From contig JAQBGV010000152.1 in the NCBI GenBank assembly GCA_032128395.1, positions 1 through 64,000 on the forward strand: a stretch of DNA of 64,000 nucleotides. Reading direction: 5' to 3'. The notes below the pieces were generated by a model. The model was not told where the DNA came from, searched no databases, and saw only the letters and a list, made by a program, of their open reading frames with translations. The DNA is from JAQBGV01 sp032128395 (lineage in GTDB: Bacteria > Planctomycetota > UBA8108 > UBA1146). Shown here in pieces: positions 9,173 to 18,232 of this stretch. Made by a program: the position numbers and the translations under genes. How positions within the stretch are numbered: position 1 is the stretch's first letter; the number at the start of each line of letters is the position of its first letter.

Positions 9173-9697
9173 TTATGGCGAGGGCCTCGTGCTGTCCGCT
9201 TCTATCTTCATCAGAGCCTGCTGCGCATATCGTCGCGTCACTTCCTCCGGGTGCGCCTCCAGCGCTTGTAATCCCGCTCGTGCCTGCGGGCCGAGCAAGG
9301 CCAGCGCATAGGCCGCACTGGACACGACCAGCAGATCTGAGTCTTCCATTGCCTCGAGGAGCGCAGGGATTGCCCCAAGAGCAGGCGGGTCGAGGGTCCC
9401 GAGGGCTGAAGCGGCCATTCTCCTCACTTCTTCCCGTTCATCGTCGAGAGCCAGCACCAAAGCCCTGCTCACGGCTTCGTCCGGGTCCTTCGAATAGGAG
9501 AGTCGAGCTGCCGCCGACGCGCGCGTCTCAGAGTCACGGCTCGATAGCTCGACGAGGCGCCGGGCGCGATCGTCGTCAGTGTCCTTCATCGGTTTCAGCG
9601 GACCGCAGCGAGCAGCACACGCAGGCAGGAGCACAGCGACCAGGAGCGCTACGACGTTCCGACCGACGACTCGAGGGGTGCGATGCCTGATATGCAT
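9173..9697 (-). CDS. HEAT-repeat lipoprotein
   Basis: 174 residues. The ATG at 9697 has AGGAG six bases upstream; a TTG at 9718 is rejected. A basic N-terminus and hydrophobic segment end in the lipobox-like LPAC (Cys about residue 27), so it is probably a lipid-anchored envelope protein. The rest is alpha-helical HEAT/PBS-type repeats, for example EVRRMAASALGTL and LLVVSSAAYALALLG, typical of protein-protein scaffolds. It stands alone amid mobile-element debris, and no partner is evident. Confidence 0.75.
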   Translation of the reverse strand: MHIRHRTPRVVGRNVVALLVAVLLPACAARCGPLKPMKDTDDDRARRLVELSSRDSETRASAAARLSYSKDPDEAVSRALVLALDDEREEVRRMAASALGTLDPPALGAIPALLEAMEDSDLLVVSSAAYALALLGPQARAGLQALEAHPEEVTRRYAQQALMKIEADSTRPSP

Positions 9698-10012
9698 AAC
9701 CGGCTCCTGGGTCGCCAAGCTTTCGGAGAACGATCAGCGGGGCTGAAGGGTAGCCGAGGCCTCCGCTACACCTGCTTGTTCGGCCCGCCACAGGGCCGGT
9801 ACGATCTATCATGCTAGCCGAAGAACCTCGGAACTCACAGTTGGAATCGAGGATTTGTGCGAGCAGTACAGGAACACGTCGGGTCGAAATTCTGGCACTC
9901 GGGCACAGACTAGCACTTCTGGGGAGCCTCACTTCCGCGACGGAATAGAAAACAGAAAACAGAAAACCAGAAAACAGGAGAAAAAAGCAGAAAAGAAAAC
10001 CGACCCGCCACA

Positions 10013-10093
10013 CGGTCTCAACCAGAAGAGGTCATCATTGGTCTTCTTGGTGACGAAGTAGGTCACGCCGGGAACGATCCGGCGGAGGCGTGG
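10013..10093 (-). pseudogene. Fragment of a REP-associated (Y1/IS200-like) transposase N-terminus
   Basis: The minus-strand translation contains RRIVPGVTYFVTKKTNDDLF followed by WLRP, which resembles the beta-strand start of Y1_Tnp / REP-associated tyrosine transposases (typical form RRxxPGxxYFVTxRxxxxxxxLRP). The catalytic HUH motif and the rest of the protein are absent; the purine-rich stretch follows instead. The short match makes this a moderate call. Confidence 0.5.
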
Positions 10094-10173
10094 ACTGCGC
10101 AAGGCACGCCGGCCGCGTCGCTGCTGATTCGAACGGCGGTTCGGCGACGCTCTCTTGGATTTTCTCAAGTCAG

Positions 10174-10220
10174 CCCTCCGGAGTAGGAGGACCGTTCGCC
10201 AGCCCGGGGAGTATCCACGG
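10174..10220 (+). repeat. 47-bp dispersed repeat, copy 2
   Basis: Direct repeat of 9086-9132, 41 of 47 bases identical, about 1.09 kb away. It has no palindromic element beside it, which helps define where the element next to copy 1 ends. Confidence 0.7.
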
Positions 10221-10466
10221 AGTCGGAGAGAGGGCAAGAACTGCTTCAGGCACGAGGGCTGAGACGAGATGTGCCGCGATCCTCAGACGGCTCGAGGCTC
10301 AGGGCGGCCGATCGAGAAGTTCGAAATCGGACACAGGTCAAGTCCGCACGTGCGGCCGCACCTCAACAGAAGCAGGTGCTGGGAACGAGCCTCCGCCACC
10401 CAAGATGAAGTCCGGGACAATAGGTGCGGGCAATGCAGGGGGATGAGGAGTCTCTGTTGCGGTCAT

Positions 10467-10515
10467 GAGTTTCCCGCGGGGGGTTCCTGAATCAGGATCC
10501 ACCCCGCGGGAACTC
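10467..10515 (-). terminator. Strong hairpin downstream of the triple-repeat secreted protein
   Basis: GAGTTTCCCGCGGGG pairs with CCCCGCGGGAACTC (one bulged T), with a second inner pair TCCTGA/TCAGGA. It lies 5 bases past the minus-strand stop at 10521. No U-tract follows, so it may be a pause or stabilising hairpin rather than a classical intrinsic terminator. Confidence 0.6.
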
Positions 10516-10520
10516 GGCCG

Positions 10521-12534
10521 CTACGGACAGCCGGGGTAGCTGGCGCAGTCGAGGGAGTCGGCGGTCGGATCAGGCCCGCAAGCGCCGTTCGGGTCGGGGA
10601 ACGGCGGTCCCATCGTGAAGAGAAACCCCAGGAGGAAGATGGGGTCGGCGATGTTGGTCGCGCCGTCATCGTTGGCGTCCTGCGCATCGAAACAGGTCGA
10701 TGGCCCCATGTTGAAGAGGAAGTCGAGCCCTTGCACGGGATCGGCGATGTTGATCAGTCCGTCCACGTTCCCGTCCCCCCCGCACGAACCCTCCGACCGG
10801 AGGTGGGAGCGCGCCATCTTGAATCGTCACGTTGTCTACGTTCCACGAACCGCAGCCGCTGTAGGCCCCGTTGCTTCCGACCACCAAGCCGAAGCGGACC
10901 TGCACCGCGGCGTTCGAGTACGAGGTGATGTCGAAAGTGTGGTGAGACCACGCGCTCTCGGTGATGGAGGGAGAGGGCCCGGATTCCCAGAGGACCACCC
11001 AGGCCACCCCATCGAACACCTCGACACTGTTGTTCATGTATGGGGTGTAGTCACTGTTCAACCAGCGATCGAACTCGAGAGAGAGCTCCGCAGCCCCCGT
11101 CGTGTCGACGGGAGGGCTGGTGAGGTAGGAGTACGGATGGATCACGGTCGAGGCGCCGCCGCCGATGACGATCCCGGCCAATCCCTCCGTCCCTCCGGCA
11201 CCATCCGCGTCCGACGACGGGTCACCGTCCCCGCAGGAAGCCGAGGGAGGTGAGGCGACCGCCGGGCCGATTTGCCACTCGGTGTCGAGCGTCCACCCCG
11301 CTGAGTTGTCATCGAATGGCTCCTGCAGGTACACGCCCGAGGTGGGGGGGGGAGGAGGCGGGCCAGAGAAGATCGTCACGTTGTCGAGGTTCCAGGAGCC
11401 GCAGTCGCTGAAAACTCCTGAGCTCCCGACCTCGAAGCCGAAGCGGACCTGTATCGCGGCGCCCGAGTACGGGGTGATGTCGAAGGTGTGATGGGACCAC
11501 GCGCCCTCGGCGATGCCGGGGGCGGAACCGGATGCCCAGAGGACCACCCAAGTCATTCCGTCGAACACCTCGACTCGGTTACTCATGTACGGGGTGTAGT
11601 CGCTGTTCAACCATCGATCGAACTCGAGGGAGAGGTCTGGGGCCCCCGTCGTGTCCAGGGGAGGGCTGGTGAGGTAGGAGGGGGGATGGATCGCGGTCGA
11701 CGCGCTGCCGCCAATGACGATCCCGGCCAATCCCTCCGCGCCCCCGGGTCCATCCGCGTCCGACGCCGGGTCTCCGTTGCCGCAGGAACCCCCGGGCGGC
11801 GAAGCGACCGCTGCGCCGATCTCCCACTCGGTGCCGAGCGTCCACCCCGCCGAGTTGTCATCGAAGAACTCCTGCAGGTACACGGTCGAGCTCGGGGGGG
11901 GAGGAGGCATGCCATCGAGGAGCGTCACATTGTCGAGGTTCCACGAGCCGCAACCGGTGTAGGCCCCTGCGCTCCCGACCCCCATGCCGAAGCGGACCTG
12001 CACCGCGGTGCCCGAGTACGAGGTGATGTCGAGAGTGTGGTGGGACCACTCACTCTCGGTGATGGCGGGGGAGGGGCCGGATTCCCAGAGGAGCACCCAG
12101 ACCATCCCATCGAACACCTCGACTCGGTTGTTCATGAACGGGGTGTAGTCACTGTTCAACCAGCGATCGAACTCGAGGGAGAGCTGCGCAGACCCCGTGG
12201 TGTCGATGGGGGGGCTGGTGAGGTAGGCGACCGGATGAAGCAGTGCCGAGGCGGCGCCGCCGATGACGACCCCGGCCAAGCCCTCGGTCACTCCTGAAGC
12301 ATCCGCATCGGACCCCGGGTCCCCATTTCCGCAGGGGGGGGCGGCGGGCGAAGCGACCGCCGGGCCGATCTCCCATTCGCCATCGAGCGTCCACCCCGCC
12401 GAGTTGTCGTCGAACGACTCCGCGAAGTAGACGCCCGGTTGAGCCTCCGCCCGCGAGTCGATCATGCCGAAGCAAGCGAGACAGCACGAGAACAGGACAA
12501 AACGGAGAGATCGGGAACGGATTGCGCGCGTCAT
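10521..12534 (-). CDS. Secreted triple-repeat protein with dockerin-like C-terminus, frameshifted
   Basis: The start is the ATG at 12534 (MTRAIRSRSLRF), with a signal peptide ending near SRAEAQ. Three tandem beta-sandwich-like repeats of about 183 residues follow, each starting FDDNSAGWTL and ending GSWN(L/V)DNVT, probably a jelly-roll or MAM/CBM-like fold. The C-terminus is the dockerin-like module with IADP repeats and a GCP end, but it is in another frame. A run of seven C at 10775-10781 (top strand) shifts the frame between GGFVRG and DGNVDGL. With six C the protein would be about 670 residues. Function beyond surface localisation is unknown. Confidence 0.82.
10790..12436 (-). repeat. Three tandem 549-bp coding repeats
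   Basis: The three repeats of the secreted protein are conserved at DNA level with a period of about 549 bases. For example, the segment encoding DNSAGWTL recurs near 12400, 11851 and 11302. High similarity between units suggests recent tandem duplication or ongoing gene conversion. Confidence 0.75.
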
Positions 12535-12755
12535 CACCACACCTACCTTCAATTGCCAGGAATACCCAGAGACAATTCAATCGCAGGTCTGAGGAATCTC
12601 CTAGTGACCGAATCCGACGCGGTCCTCTTGGTCACAGATGACCGGAGAGTCCGTACATCGTTGGACGCAGGAGGCACGTGGGTCAGAGTTCCGGGTGAAG
12701 GCACCGACCCGCTCGGCGCCGAGAGCCCCTGATTCGATCGGATCAAGAGAGAAGG
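12535..12755. other. Intergenic region upstream of the triple-repeat gene
   Basis: No gene is supported here. An inverted GTGACC / GGTCAC pair lies at about 12604-12635. The region should hold the promoter of the minus-strand secreted protein, but no clear -35/-10 pair stands out. Confidence 0.4.
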
Positions 12756-12869
12756 TCAGAACTCGAGAGCCCTGCCGAGGACCTTTTCCTCTGGCAGTGC
12801 TCCCCAGCTACGGCTGTCGATGGCCGACTGGGGGTTGTCCCCGATCAACACATTTCGGCGAGCCGTCAC
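12756..12869 (-). pseudogene. C-terminal fragment of a signal peptidase I-like protein
   Basis: A 37-codon frame beginning at a GTG that overlaps the stop of the upstream dehydrogenase reads VLIGDNPQSAIDSRSWGALP then EEKVLGRA. This is the conserved box E region of signal peptidase I (GDN..S.DSR.WG.vP...v.GRA). The catalytic Ser and Lys boxes and the membrane anchor are missing, so it is a truncated remnant and cannot be an active peptidase. Confidence 0.6.
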
Positions 12870-14371
12870 TCTTCTTTCGCCGGGACCTGATTCAACGTGT
12901 AGTACGCCACGGGGTGGAGCACCGACTTCCCATCGATGCCGGTCACCCCTGGCAGGTGCAGCTCGTGGATGTGGCCCATTTTCAGGGCGGCCACGCGGAG
13001 GCGAATCGTTCTTTGATCTTCTCCCAGCGTCGCGCTCTCGATCGTCGTCGTCGCGCGTTCGATCTCCGGGCTGCCGTAGTGCCGCCAGTAGTGGTGGGTG
13101 TAGGTCTCGAGTGAGTAGGACTTGGGATCGCCCGCGGTCTTGGGATCGAGCTTCTCGGTAAAGGTGAGCAGAAAGCCATCGTGCTCTACCCTCATCTCGA
13201 GGAGCTCGAGCGGAGTGCGGCCGGTCCAGCGCAATCTCTGCAGCGCGTACGGCGACGCACCCCGCGCCGGCCACCCACGGCTGCACCCACCGACGAGCAG
13301 AGTGCCGTTCTCCGAGAGGAGCGATCCGATCAGCCCGGTCGCGAATGCTTCGCGGAACGGGTAGCAGGCGCCTTGGTAGACCCCGTTCACCTTCTCTGTC
13401 GTCACGCGCATCACCAAGCTCAGGGTGTAGTCGGCGACGAAGAGTTGACCGGTGAAGGGACCGAACTTCCCCGCCGATCGATCGAGAACGATCGCCGAGG
13501 CGGACTGCCCCATCTTCTTGTACGGGAGGACCACCGAGGTCGGGACGAGTTCGGGGATGCGCTCCGCATCGACGTGGAGACGACCCTCTTCCCCATCGGT
13601 CGGCATGGCGGGGACCGGTCCCATCTCGGGGGCGAGGTCGTACCAGGGGAAACTGATCGGGTGCCCGACGAATCCCCCCGGTCGCAGATGCTTCAGGCTG
13701 CACGCGCCGTTCCACGGTCCTTGGTTCTCGGTGTAGAAGGCGTCTCCCTCGGCGTTGAAGCCGACTCCGCCGGGGCTTCGAAGACCGCTCACAGTCGGCA
13801 CCGTGGTCCCATCGGCGTTGACGCGCAGGCACCATCCTCGGAAGGGATGGTCCGATGTGTAGGAGCCGGAGAGGCAGCACGTGACCCAGATATCTCCGTT
13901 CTCGTCGAAGGTCGAACCGAACGTGAACTCGTGCTCCGCGCCGAATCCCCAGCGATCGCTCACGGTCTCGAAGAGGTCCGCGCGGCCGTCGACGTCGAGA
14001 TCGCGCACGCGGGTGACCTCGGTCTGCTGGGTGGCGTAGAGCACCCCATCGCGACTCGCGAGTCCGAAGATCTCGGTGAGTCCACTCGCGAAGAGGTGAT
14101 AGTCCGGCGAAGGATCCTCATCGAGGAGGCCATCGACGAACCAGATCTCCCCTCGGCGGGTACCGATCGCTACTCGCCCAGCAGCGAGTTCGAGAAAACT
14201 CACCGCTTCGAGATGGATCGCGGGCGGGATCTCCAGGTCCTCGATCTCCCACCAGCCGCTCTCGTCGATTCCCGAGGGTGGGGGGAGTTCTTCCTGGGCT
14301 CGGGCGAGAGCCACGGTGCTCAGCAGAGCTGCGAGAACGGTGATCGATCGCAGCTGGGAGCTCCTCACCAC
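12866..14371 (-). CDS. Exported beta-propeller dehydrogenase-like protein (sorbosone/PQQ dehydrogenase type)
   Basis: 501 residues from a GTG at 14371 (a second GTG follows directly), overlapping the stop of the cytochrome gene by 7 bases. The signal peptide ends near ALARAQ. The middle part carries six-bladed-propeller strands such as GTRRGEIWFVDG, RVRDLDVDGRADLFE and RSPGGVGFNAEGDAFYT, as in Planctomycete membrane-bound dehydrogenase domains. There is no heme motif in this chain. It is third in the ThuA operon, so electrons could pass to the co-encoded pentaheme cytochrome. The substrate is unknown. Confidence 0.8.
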   Translation of the reverse strand: MVRSSQLRSITVLAALLSTVALARAQEELPPPSGIDESGWWEIEDLEIPPAIHLEAVSFLELAAGRVAIGTRRGEIWFVDGLLDEDPSPDYHLFASGLTEIFGLASRDGVLYATQQTEVTRVRDLDVDGRADLFETVSDRWGFGAEHEFTFGSTFDENGDIWVTCCLSGSYTSDHPFRGWCLRVNADGTTVPTVSGLRSPGGVGFNAEGDAFYTENQGPWNGACSLKHLRPGGFVGHPISFPWYDLAPEMGPVPAMPTDGEEGRLHVDAERIPELVPTSVVLPYKKMGQSASAIVLDRSAGKFGPFTGQLFVADYTLSLVMRVTTEKVNGVYQGACYPFREAFATGLIGSLLSENGTLLVGGCSRGWPARGASPYALQRLRWTGRTPLELLEMRVEHDGFLLTFTEKLDPKTAGDPKSYSLETYTHHYWRHYGSPEIERATTTIESATLGEDQRTIRLRVAALKMGHIHELHLPGVTGIDGKSVLHPVAYYTLNQVPAKEE

Positions 14372-17031
14372 TGATACTCGATCTGCAGAGTCGCCCGACC
14401 GTTCTGGAAACGGATCGGGATGCGGGTCGGGCCTCCGCGTGCGCCATCTCTCGGCTCCACGGAGATCTGCACTCCATCGACTTCGGCGAGGCGCCACCAC
14501 AGATCGCCCGGAGGGTTCTCCGAGGCAAGGGTCACCGTTCGGACGAGCCGGGTGCCGCTCGCTCCTTCGACCGCGACGATCTCGTCCTCGATCTCCACGT
14601 TCTCAAACTGGTAGAGGAAGGTCGGTCGGCGCTGCTCTCCCAGACGGTAGCCGGCGAATCGAAGTCCGAACGACCGTCCCTCCGGCTCGGGCCACGGGTC
14701 ATCGCCGCCTTCGAGGCGAGCGATCTCCGCCCCGTGGGGGAGCACCACGACATCGTTTCCGAGCGGGCGGACTCTGCCCATCCCCTGGCTCTGCCAATGA
14801 CCTGCCACGTTCAGGAATCGGCCCTTCCAGAGGAGCGAGAGGCGCACCTCCTCGGCGTTGAACGCGTAGTGGGACCCCTCCGGCAACCCGACCGCGATCG
14901 CGCGAAACCCGGCTTCCCACAGCTTGCCCCGGTAGGTGATCGCCTCTCCACCTACGAAGAGCTCCAACTGCTGGCGGCTGAGGCCTTCGGGGAAGACCGC
15001 GCGCGGGCCGTCCTCGAGGTATCGCCAGATCGCCGCCACCTGTCGGTCGGGGTCGCCGCCCAGAAGATCGGGGAGCAGGGTGCGTCCACCCGGCCACAAG
15101 GCGGGCATCTGCGTTCCGGGTCGCAGCGACTCCGGATCGAGCATGTAGCGGTGGAACCAGTCGGGGTGGAGGCGCTCGGTGATGGTCGCGAGGTCCATCG
15201 CGCGCAGCCCGACCGACTCTCGCCGATTGAAGTCGTGACAGAGGATGCACTGCAGGCTTCCCGTGCCGCTCATCGTCCGCCCCGCCTCTTTCGCGATCTC
15301 ATCGGAGTCGATGCTCTCAGGGAGTGGGGAAGGGTGTCGGTCCTCGGCGATGAAGTCATCGACGAGATGCCCGACCGCGTCGAGATCGAAGCGCGGCATG
15401 CGGGTGCTCACGTACGGGCGGACCGATCCCCCCGCGCCGATCACCTGTTCGAGCCACTCGCGCCTGAGCTTGTCCCCGACGCCGGTCAATGTCGGTGGAA
15501 TGCGACCTTCATCGCCGAGCGCCGGATCGCTGCCTTCGAAGAAGTCACGCCGATCGAGCGGGACTCCTCCGAAGTCCTTTCGCTCGTGGCAGGACGTGCA
15601 CTGGAAGGTGACCAGCGTGGAGCGGATTCGCTCCTGCCGGGAGGGAGCGGGGATCGCGGGGCCCTGTAGCCAGGTGAGTGCGGCCGCGAGATCCCCACGC
15701 TGACGTGCATCCAGTCGATACTGCGGATACGGTCCCTCCCGCTCGCCGAGGCATCCTTCGCCGGCGTCGAGGTCCGCGAGTGGAGGAGCCGTGATCGTCC
15801 TCTCCGCCTCGTGACAAGACGCGCAACCGAGCTCCGAGTAGAAGCGCTCGCCGATCGCCGCCGCAGCGGGGTCGAGCCGCCATCCCCCGAGGGCGGGGGG
15901 AGGAGATCGTTCGCTCCGCAGTCGGTCGGGCGGAATCGCACCGCGCTCGATTCCCGGCCCCTGCCACTCCAGCTCTAGCAGCGCCTCCTCGACCCATTGG
16001 AAGTGATCGACCGCGATCTCGTGCCACCCCGGTGCGAGGGTCACCCGGGCCTTACCCTCCCTTCGGTTTCTTCGATCCAGTTCCCCTTCGAGATCGATCT
16101 GGACCGTGCCATCGAGAGTGAGTCGGCCGAGATCATCCGCCACCAGATGAAACTCGTACTCGCCCGGTTCATCGATGCGGAGAAACCCGCGGAGGTGGGT
16201 CGTCACATCGTTCCCCTCGCTCTCCGTGGGGAGCGCGAGCGATGCTGCGAGCCCGGTGCGGTGCGGCCGCGACCGCCCCTCCTGGTCGAAGCTCTTTCGA
16301 TGTCCACGATCGAGGGCGATCTCGAGCGGCCCCACGACCACGGTGTCCCGAAGCAGGTAGTGGGCGATCGATTGTGCTTCTCGATGGTCGAGACCGAGGG
16401 AGGGCATGCGCCCCGCGGGGCGTACCGACTGCGGATCTCGGAGGAATCGAGCGAGCGCCGGTTGCGTCCATCCCACGATCGCTCCAGAGAGCGGCTGCGA
16501 GTGGATCGGCTGTGCGCCATCGCGGCGGAAGGACTGATGGCAGGCGACGCACCCGATCTCGTGATAGAGGCGTTCCCCATCCGCGACGGCGACGCGATCG
16601 GGGGGCACCGGGGTCCACTCCACATCCGACCGCGAGACGAGGTAGTGAACGATCGCGCGGGCGTACGTTCGCCTCTGGTCTTCGGAGAACTGCGCCAGAA
16701 GATCGGGCATCACGGTGCCGGAGGCGATTCCCGATGGCTCCCCGAGCCGGCGTTCGAGCTGTTGCGGGTCGATCCGCGTCGCCACCTGGGCGAGTCGCGG
16801 AGCGGGTCGATCGTGCAGCCAGGGTGCGACCCGCGGAGATCCCTCGTGACACGCGACGCAACCGAGTTCGCCGAGAAGAAGGAGCCCTCCCGCGCGGCTC
16901 GGCGCGGGCTCCCCCCGATAGAACCGCTCGTAGCCTCCGACGAATGGGGGCCCACCGACGAGGGGGGACGGGAGCGCCTCGGTCGTCGCCGCGCCCACAA
17001 CGAGCACGGCTGCGAGAAGAGCCGAGATCAT
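14365..17031 (-). CDS. Exported pentaheme c-type cytochrome with PA14 domain
   Basis: 888 residues; the N-terminal hydrophobic segment is a signal peptide. Five CxxCH heme motifs lie at about residues 58, 161, 403, 478 and 595. A PA14 domain occupies about 272-375 (FLRIDEPGEYEFHLVADD; GWHEIAVDHF), usually a carbohydrate-binding module. The start ATG overlaps the upstream ThuA gene stop by ATGA. PA14 plus cytochrome c architecture is common in Planctomycetota beside sugar-oxidising enzymes. Likely a periplasmic electron carrier that tethers to a polysaccharide; the biochemistry is inferred only. Confidence 0.9.
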   Translation of the reverse strand: MISALLAAVLVVGAATTEALPSPLVGGPPFVGGYERFYRGEPAPSRAGGLLLLGELGCVACHEGSPRVAPWLHDRPAPRLAQVATRIDPQQLERRLGEPSGIASGTVMPDLLAQFSEDQRRTYARAIVHYLVSRSDVEWTPVPPDRVAVADGERLYHEIGCVACHQSFRRDGAQPIHSQPLSGAIVGWTQPALARFLRDPQSVRPAGRMPSLGLDHREAQSIAHYLLRDTVVVGPLEIALDRGHRKSFDQEGRSRPHRTGLAASLALPTESEGNDVTTHLRGFLRIDEPGEYEFHLVADDLGRLTLDGTVQIDLEGELDRRNRREGKARVTLAPGWHEIAVDHFQWVEEALLELEWQGPGIERGAIPPDRLRSERSPPPALGGWRLDPAAAAIGERFYSELGCASCHEAERTITAPPLADLDAGEGCLGEREGPYPQYRLDARQRGDLAAALTWLQGPAIPAPSRQERIRSTLVTFQCTSCHERKDFGGVPLDRRDFFEGSDPALGDEGRIPPTLTGVGDKLRREWLEQVIGAGGSVRPYVSTRMPRFDLDAVGHLVDDFIAEDRHPSPLPESIDSDEIAKEAGRTMSGTGSLQCILCHDFNRRESVGLRAMDLATITERLHPDWFHRYMLDPESLRPGTQMPALWPGGRTLLPDLLGGDPDRQVAAIWRYLEDGPRAVFPEGLSRQQLELFVGGEAITYRGKLWEAGFRAIAVGLPEGSHYAFNAEEVRLSLLWKGRFLNVAGHWQSQGMGRVRPLGNDVVVLPHGAEIARLEGGDDPWPEPEGRSFGLRFAGYRLGEQRRPTFLYQFENVEIEDEIVAVEGASGTRLVRTVTLASENPPGDLWWRLAEVDGVQISVEPRDGARGGPTRIPIRFQNGRATLQIEYQW

Positions 17032-18065
17032 TCCGCGTCCCGAAGATCCTGCGGTCGCACCCCTTTTCGGTGTTTGCCGAACCCGAACTTCGTCGGCTCG
17101 AAGCTGCCGACGAGATCGACCTTCGAACGCGCGGCGATTTTCTCCTCGAGGCCGAGCGCCCAGTAGCAGGCGTTGACCAGAAGTCGCCGAGTCCCTGCGC
17201 GCGTGAGCCCTTGCGATGCGCCGAACGTGCTCGCGAAGACCCGTTGCTTCTTGCCCTCTTCGAGCACCCGCGTCCTGATCCAGGCGACCGGCATCATCGG
17301 GTCGTTCTTGTCAAAGGTCTTCCCGTCCACCTCCTCGGGCTTGCAAGGGGGATCATCCGGGCTCATCCCCGCCAGCACTCGCCCGAAGAGCAGCGGCTCG
17401 CAACCCTCGGGGAGCGGCAGCCGGACCGTGTAGACGTCGGACGGATCCCAGACATCTCCGTCTTCGATCCCGCGCAGGATCGGATGGTCCTTCGCGCCGG
17501 GCGCAGCGATCCCCCGACCGCTCTGCCAACCGTGCCCGCCGTGGTGATCGATCCATGTCTCGCCGAGAACCTGCCGGCCGAACCCTCCCGGCAGTTCTGG
17601 GTTTCTCCAGCTGTAGCGGAGGAACTTCTGGTTCTTGCGCATGTCGAAGGCGTGCGTTGCGGTGCGCAAGCCGATCACCGGGCGACCAGACTCGACGTAC
17701 TCGACGATGCGCTGCATCTGATCATCGGGAAGATCGCGAAAGCGCGTGAAGATGACCATGAGGTCGGCCTTCTCGAGCGCTTCGAGCCCCGGGATGTTGT
17801 CGAGAGTCTCCGGATCGATCTCCCCGGTCTCCCGGTTCACCGCGAACAATACGGTGCACCGAAATCCATGATGGCGGGCGAGGATGCGAGCGATCTGGGG
17901 CATCCCCTCTTCCGATCGGTATTCCTCTTCTCCGGTCACGAAGACGATGTGCTTTCCGTCTCCCGGTCCCGTCTTCCCCTCGTACACCACCCACGGATCG
18001 GGGTCCGCGGCGATCGGATTCGCTGCAATGATCCCGAGCGCGAGACTGAGGAGCAGATTCACCAT
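17028..18065 (-). CDS. ThuA-domain (trehalose-utilisation-like) exported protein
   Basis: 345 residues with a short signal peptide (cleavage near IAAD). The class-I glutamine-amidotransferase-like ThuA fold is recognised from VFVTGEEEYRSEE, DLMVIFTRFRDL, RPVIGLRTATHAF and WIDHHGGHG. AAGGAGA precedes the ATG. ThuA proteins are linked to keto-sugar or disaccharide processing. It is the first gene of a three-gene operon with the cytochrome and the propeller dehydrogenase, each coupled by a short overlap. Confidence 0.9.
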   Translation of the reverse strand: MVNLLLSLALGIIAANPIAADPDPWVVYEGKTGPGDGKHIVFVTGEEEYRSEEGMPQIARILARHHGFRCTVLFAVNRETGEIDPETLDNIPGLEALEKADLMVIFTRFRDLPDDQMQRIVEYVESGRPVIGLRTATHAFDMRKNQKFLRYSWRNPELPGGFGRQVLGETWIDHHGGHGWQSGRGIAAPGAKDHPILRGIEDGDVWDPSDVYTVRLPLPEGCEPLLFGRVLAGMSPDDPPCKPEEVDGKTFDKNDPMMPVAWIRTRVLEEGKKQRVFASTFGASQGLTRAGTRRLLVNACYWALGLEEKIAARSKVDLVGSFEPTKFGFGKHRKGVRPQDLRDAE

Positions 18066-18232
18066 CGAGGTCTCCTTCGCGGTAGTGGACCCGATTCGGG
18101 GGGAACCTCGTCATCATGCCCCAAGCCAGGACCGGCGGGAAGACGGGTACGCCTGCAGGATGCCGGTACCATGGTGAACTTCTTCGAGATTCCTGAACCC
18201 GTTGTCTTTCCGGCGCGCTTCTCTGGAGTGTC

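Larger units (their letters stand above)
9698..10466. other. Gene-poor region with transposable-element debris
   Basis: No convincing gene in either strand. It holds a purine-rich stretch made mostly of GAAAAC-type units at about 9944-10000, which stands out in this GC-rich DNA, a transposase-like fragment at 10013-10093 and the second 47-bp repeat. Open frames here have low-complexity Phe- or Lys-rich translations and no ribosome sites. Confidence 0.6.

Noticed and set aside
9929..10237. A 102-residue gene containing a Phe-rich end
   Set aside because: The Phe run is the translation of a purine-rich simple sequence and the start is in a repeat; only a short transposase-like segment is meaningful.
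12756..13880. A 374-residue protein ending in signal-peptidase sequence
   Set aside because: All but the last 37 codons are a shadow of the propeller dehydrogenase gene.
15997..17166. 389-codon plus-strand open frame across the cytochrome gene
   Set aside because: It is antisense to a gene with five heme motifs and a PA14 domain; its translation is Arg/Asp-rich and without domains, as expected from GC-rich shadow frames.
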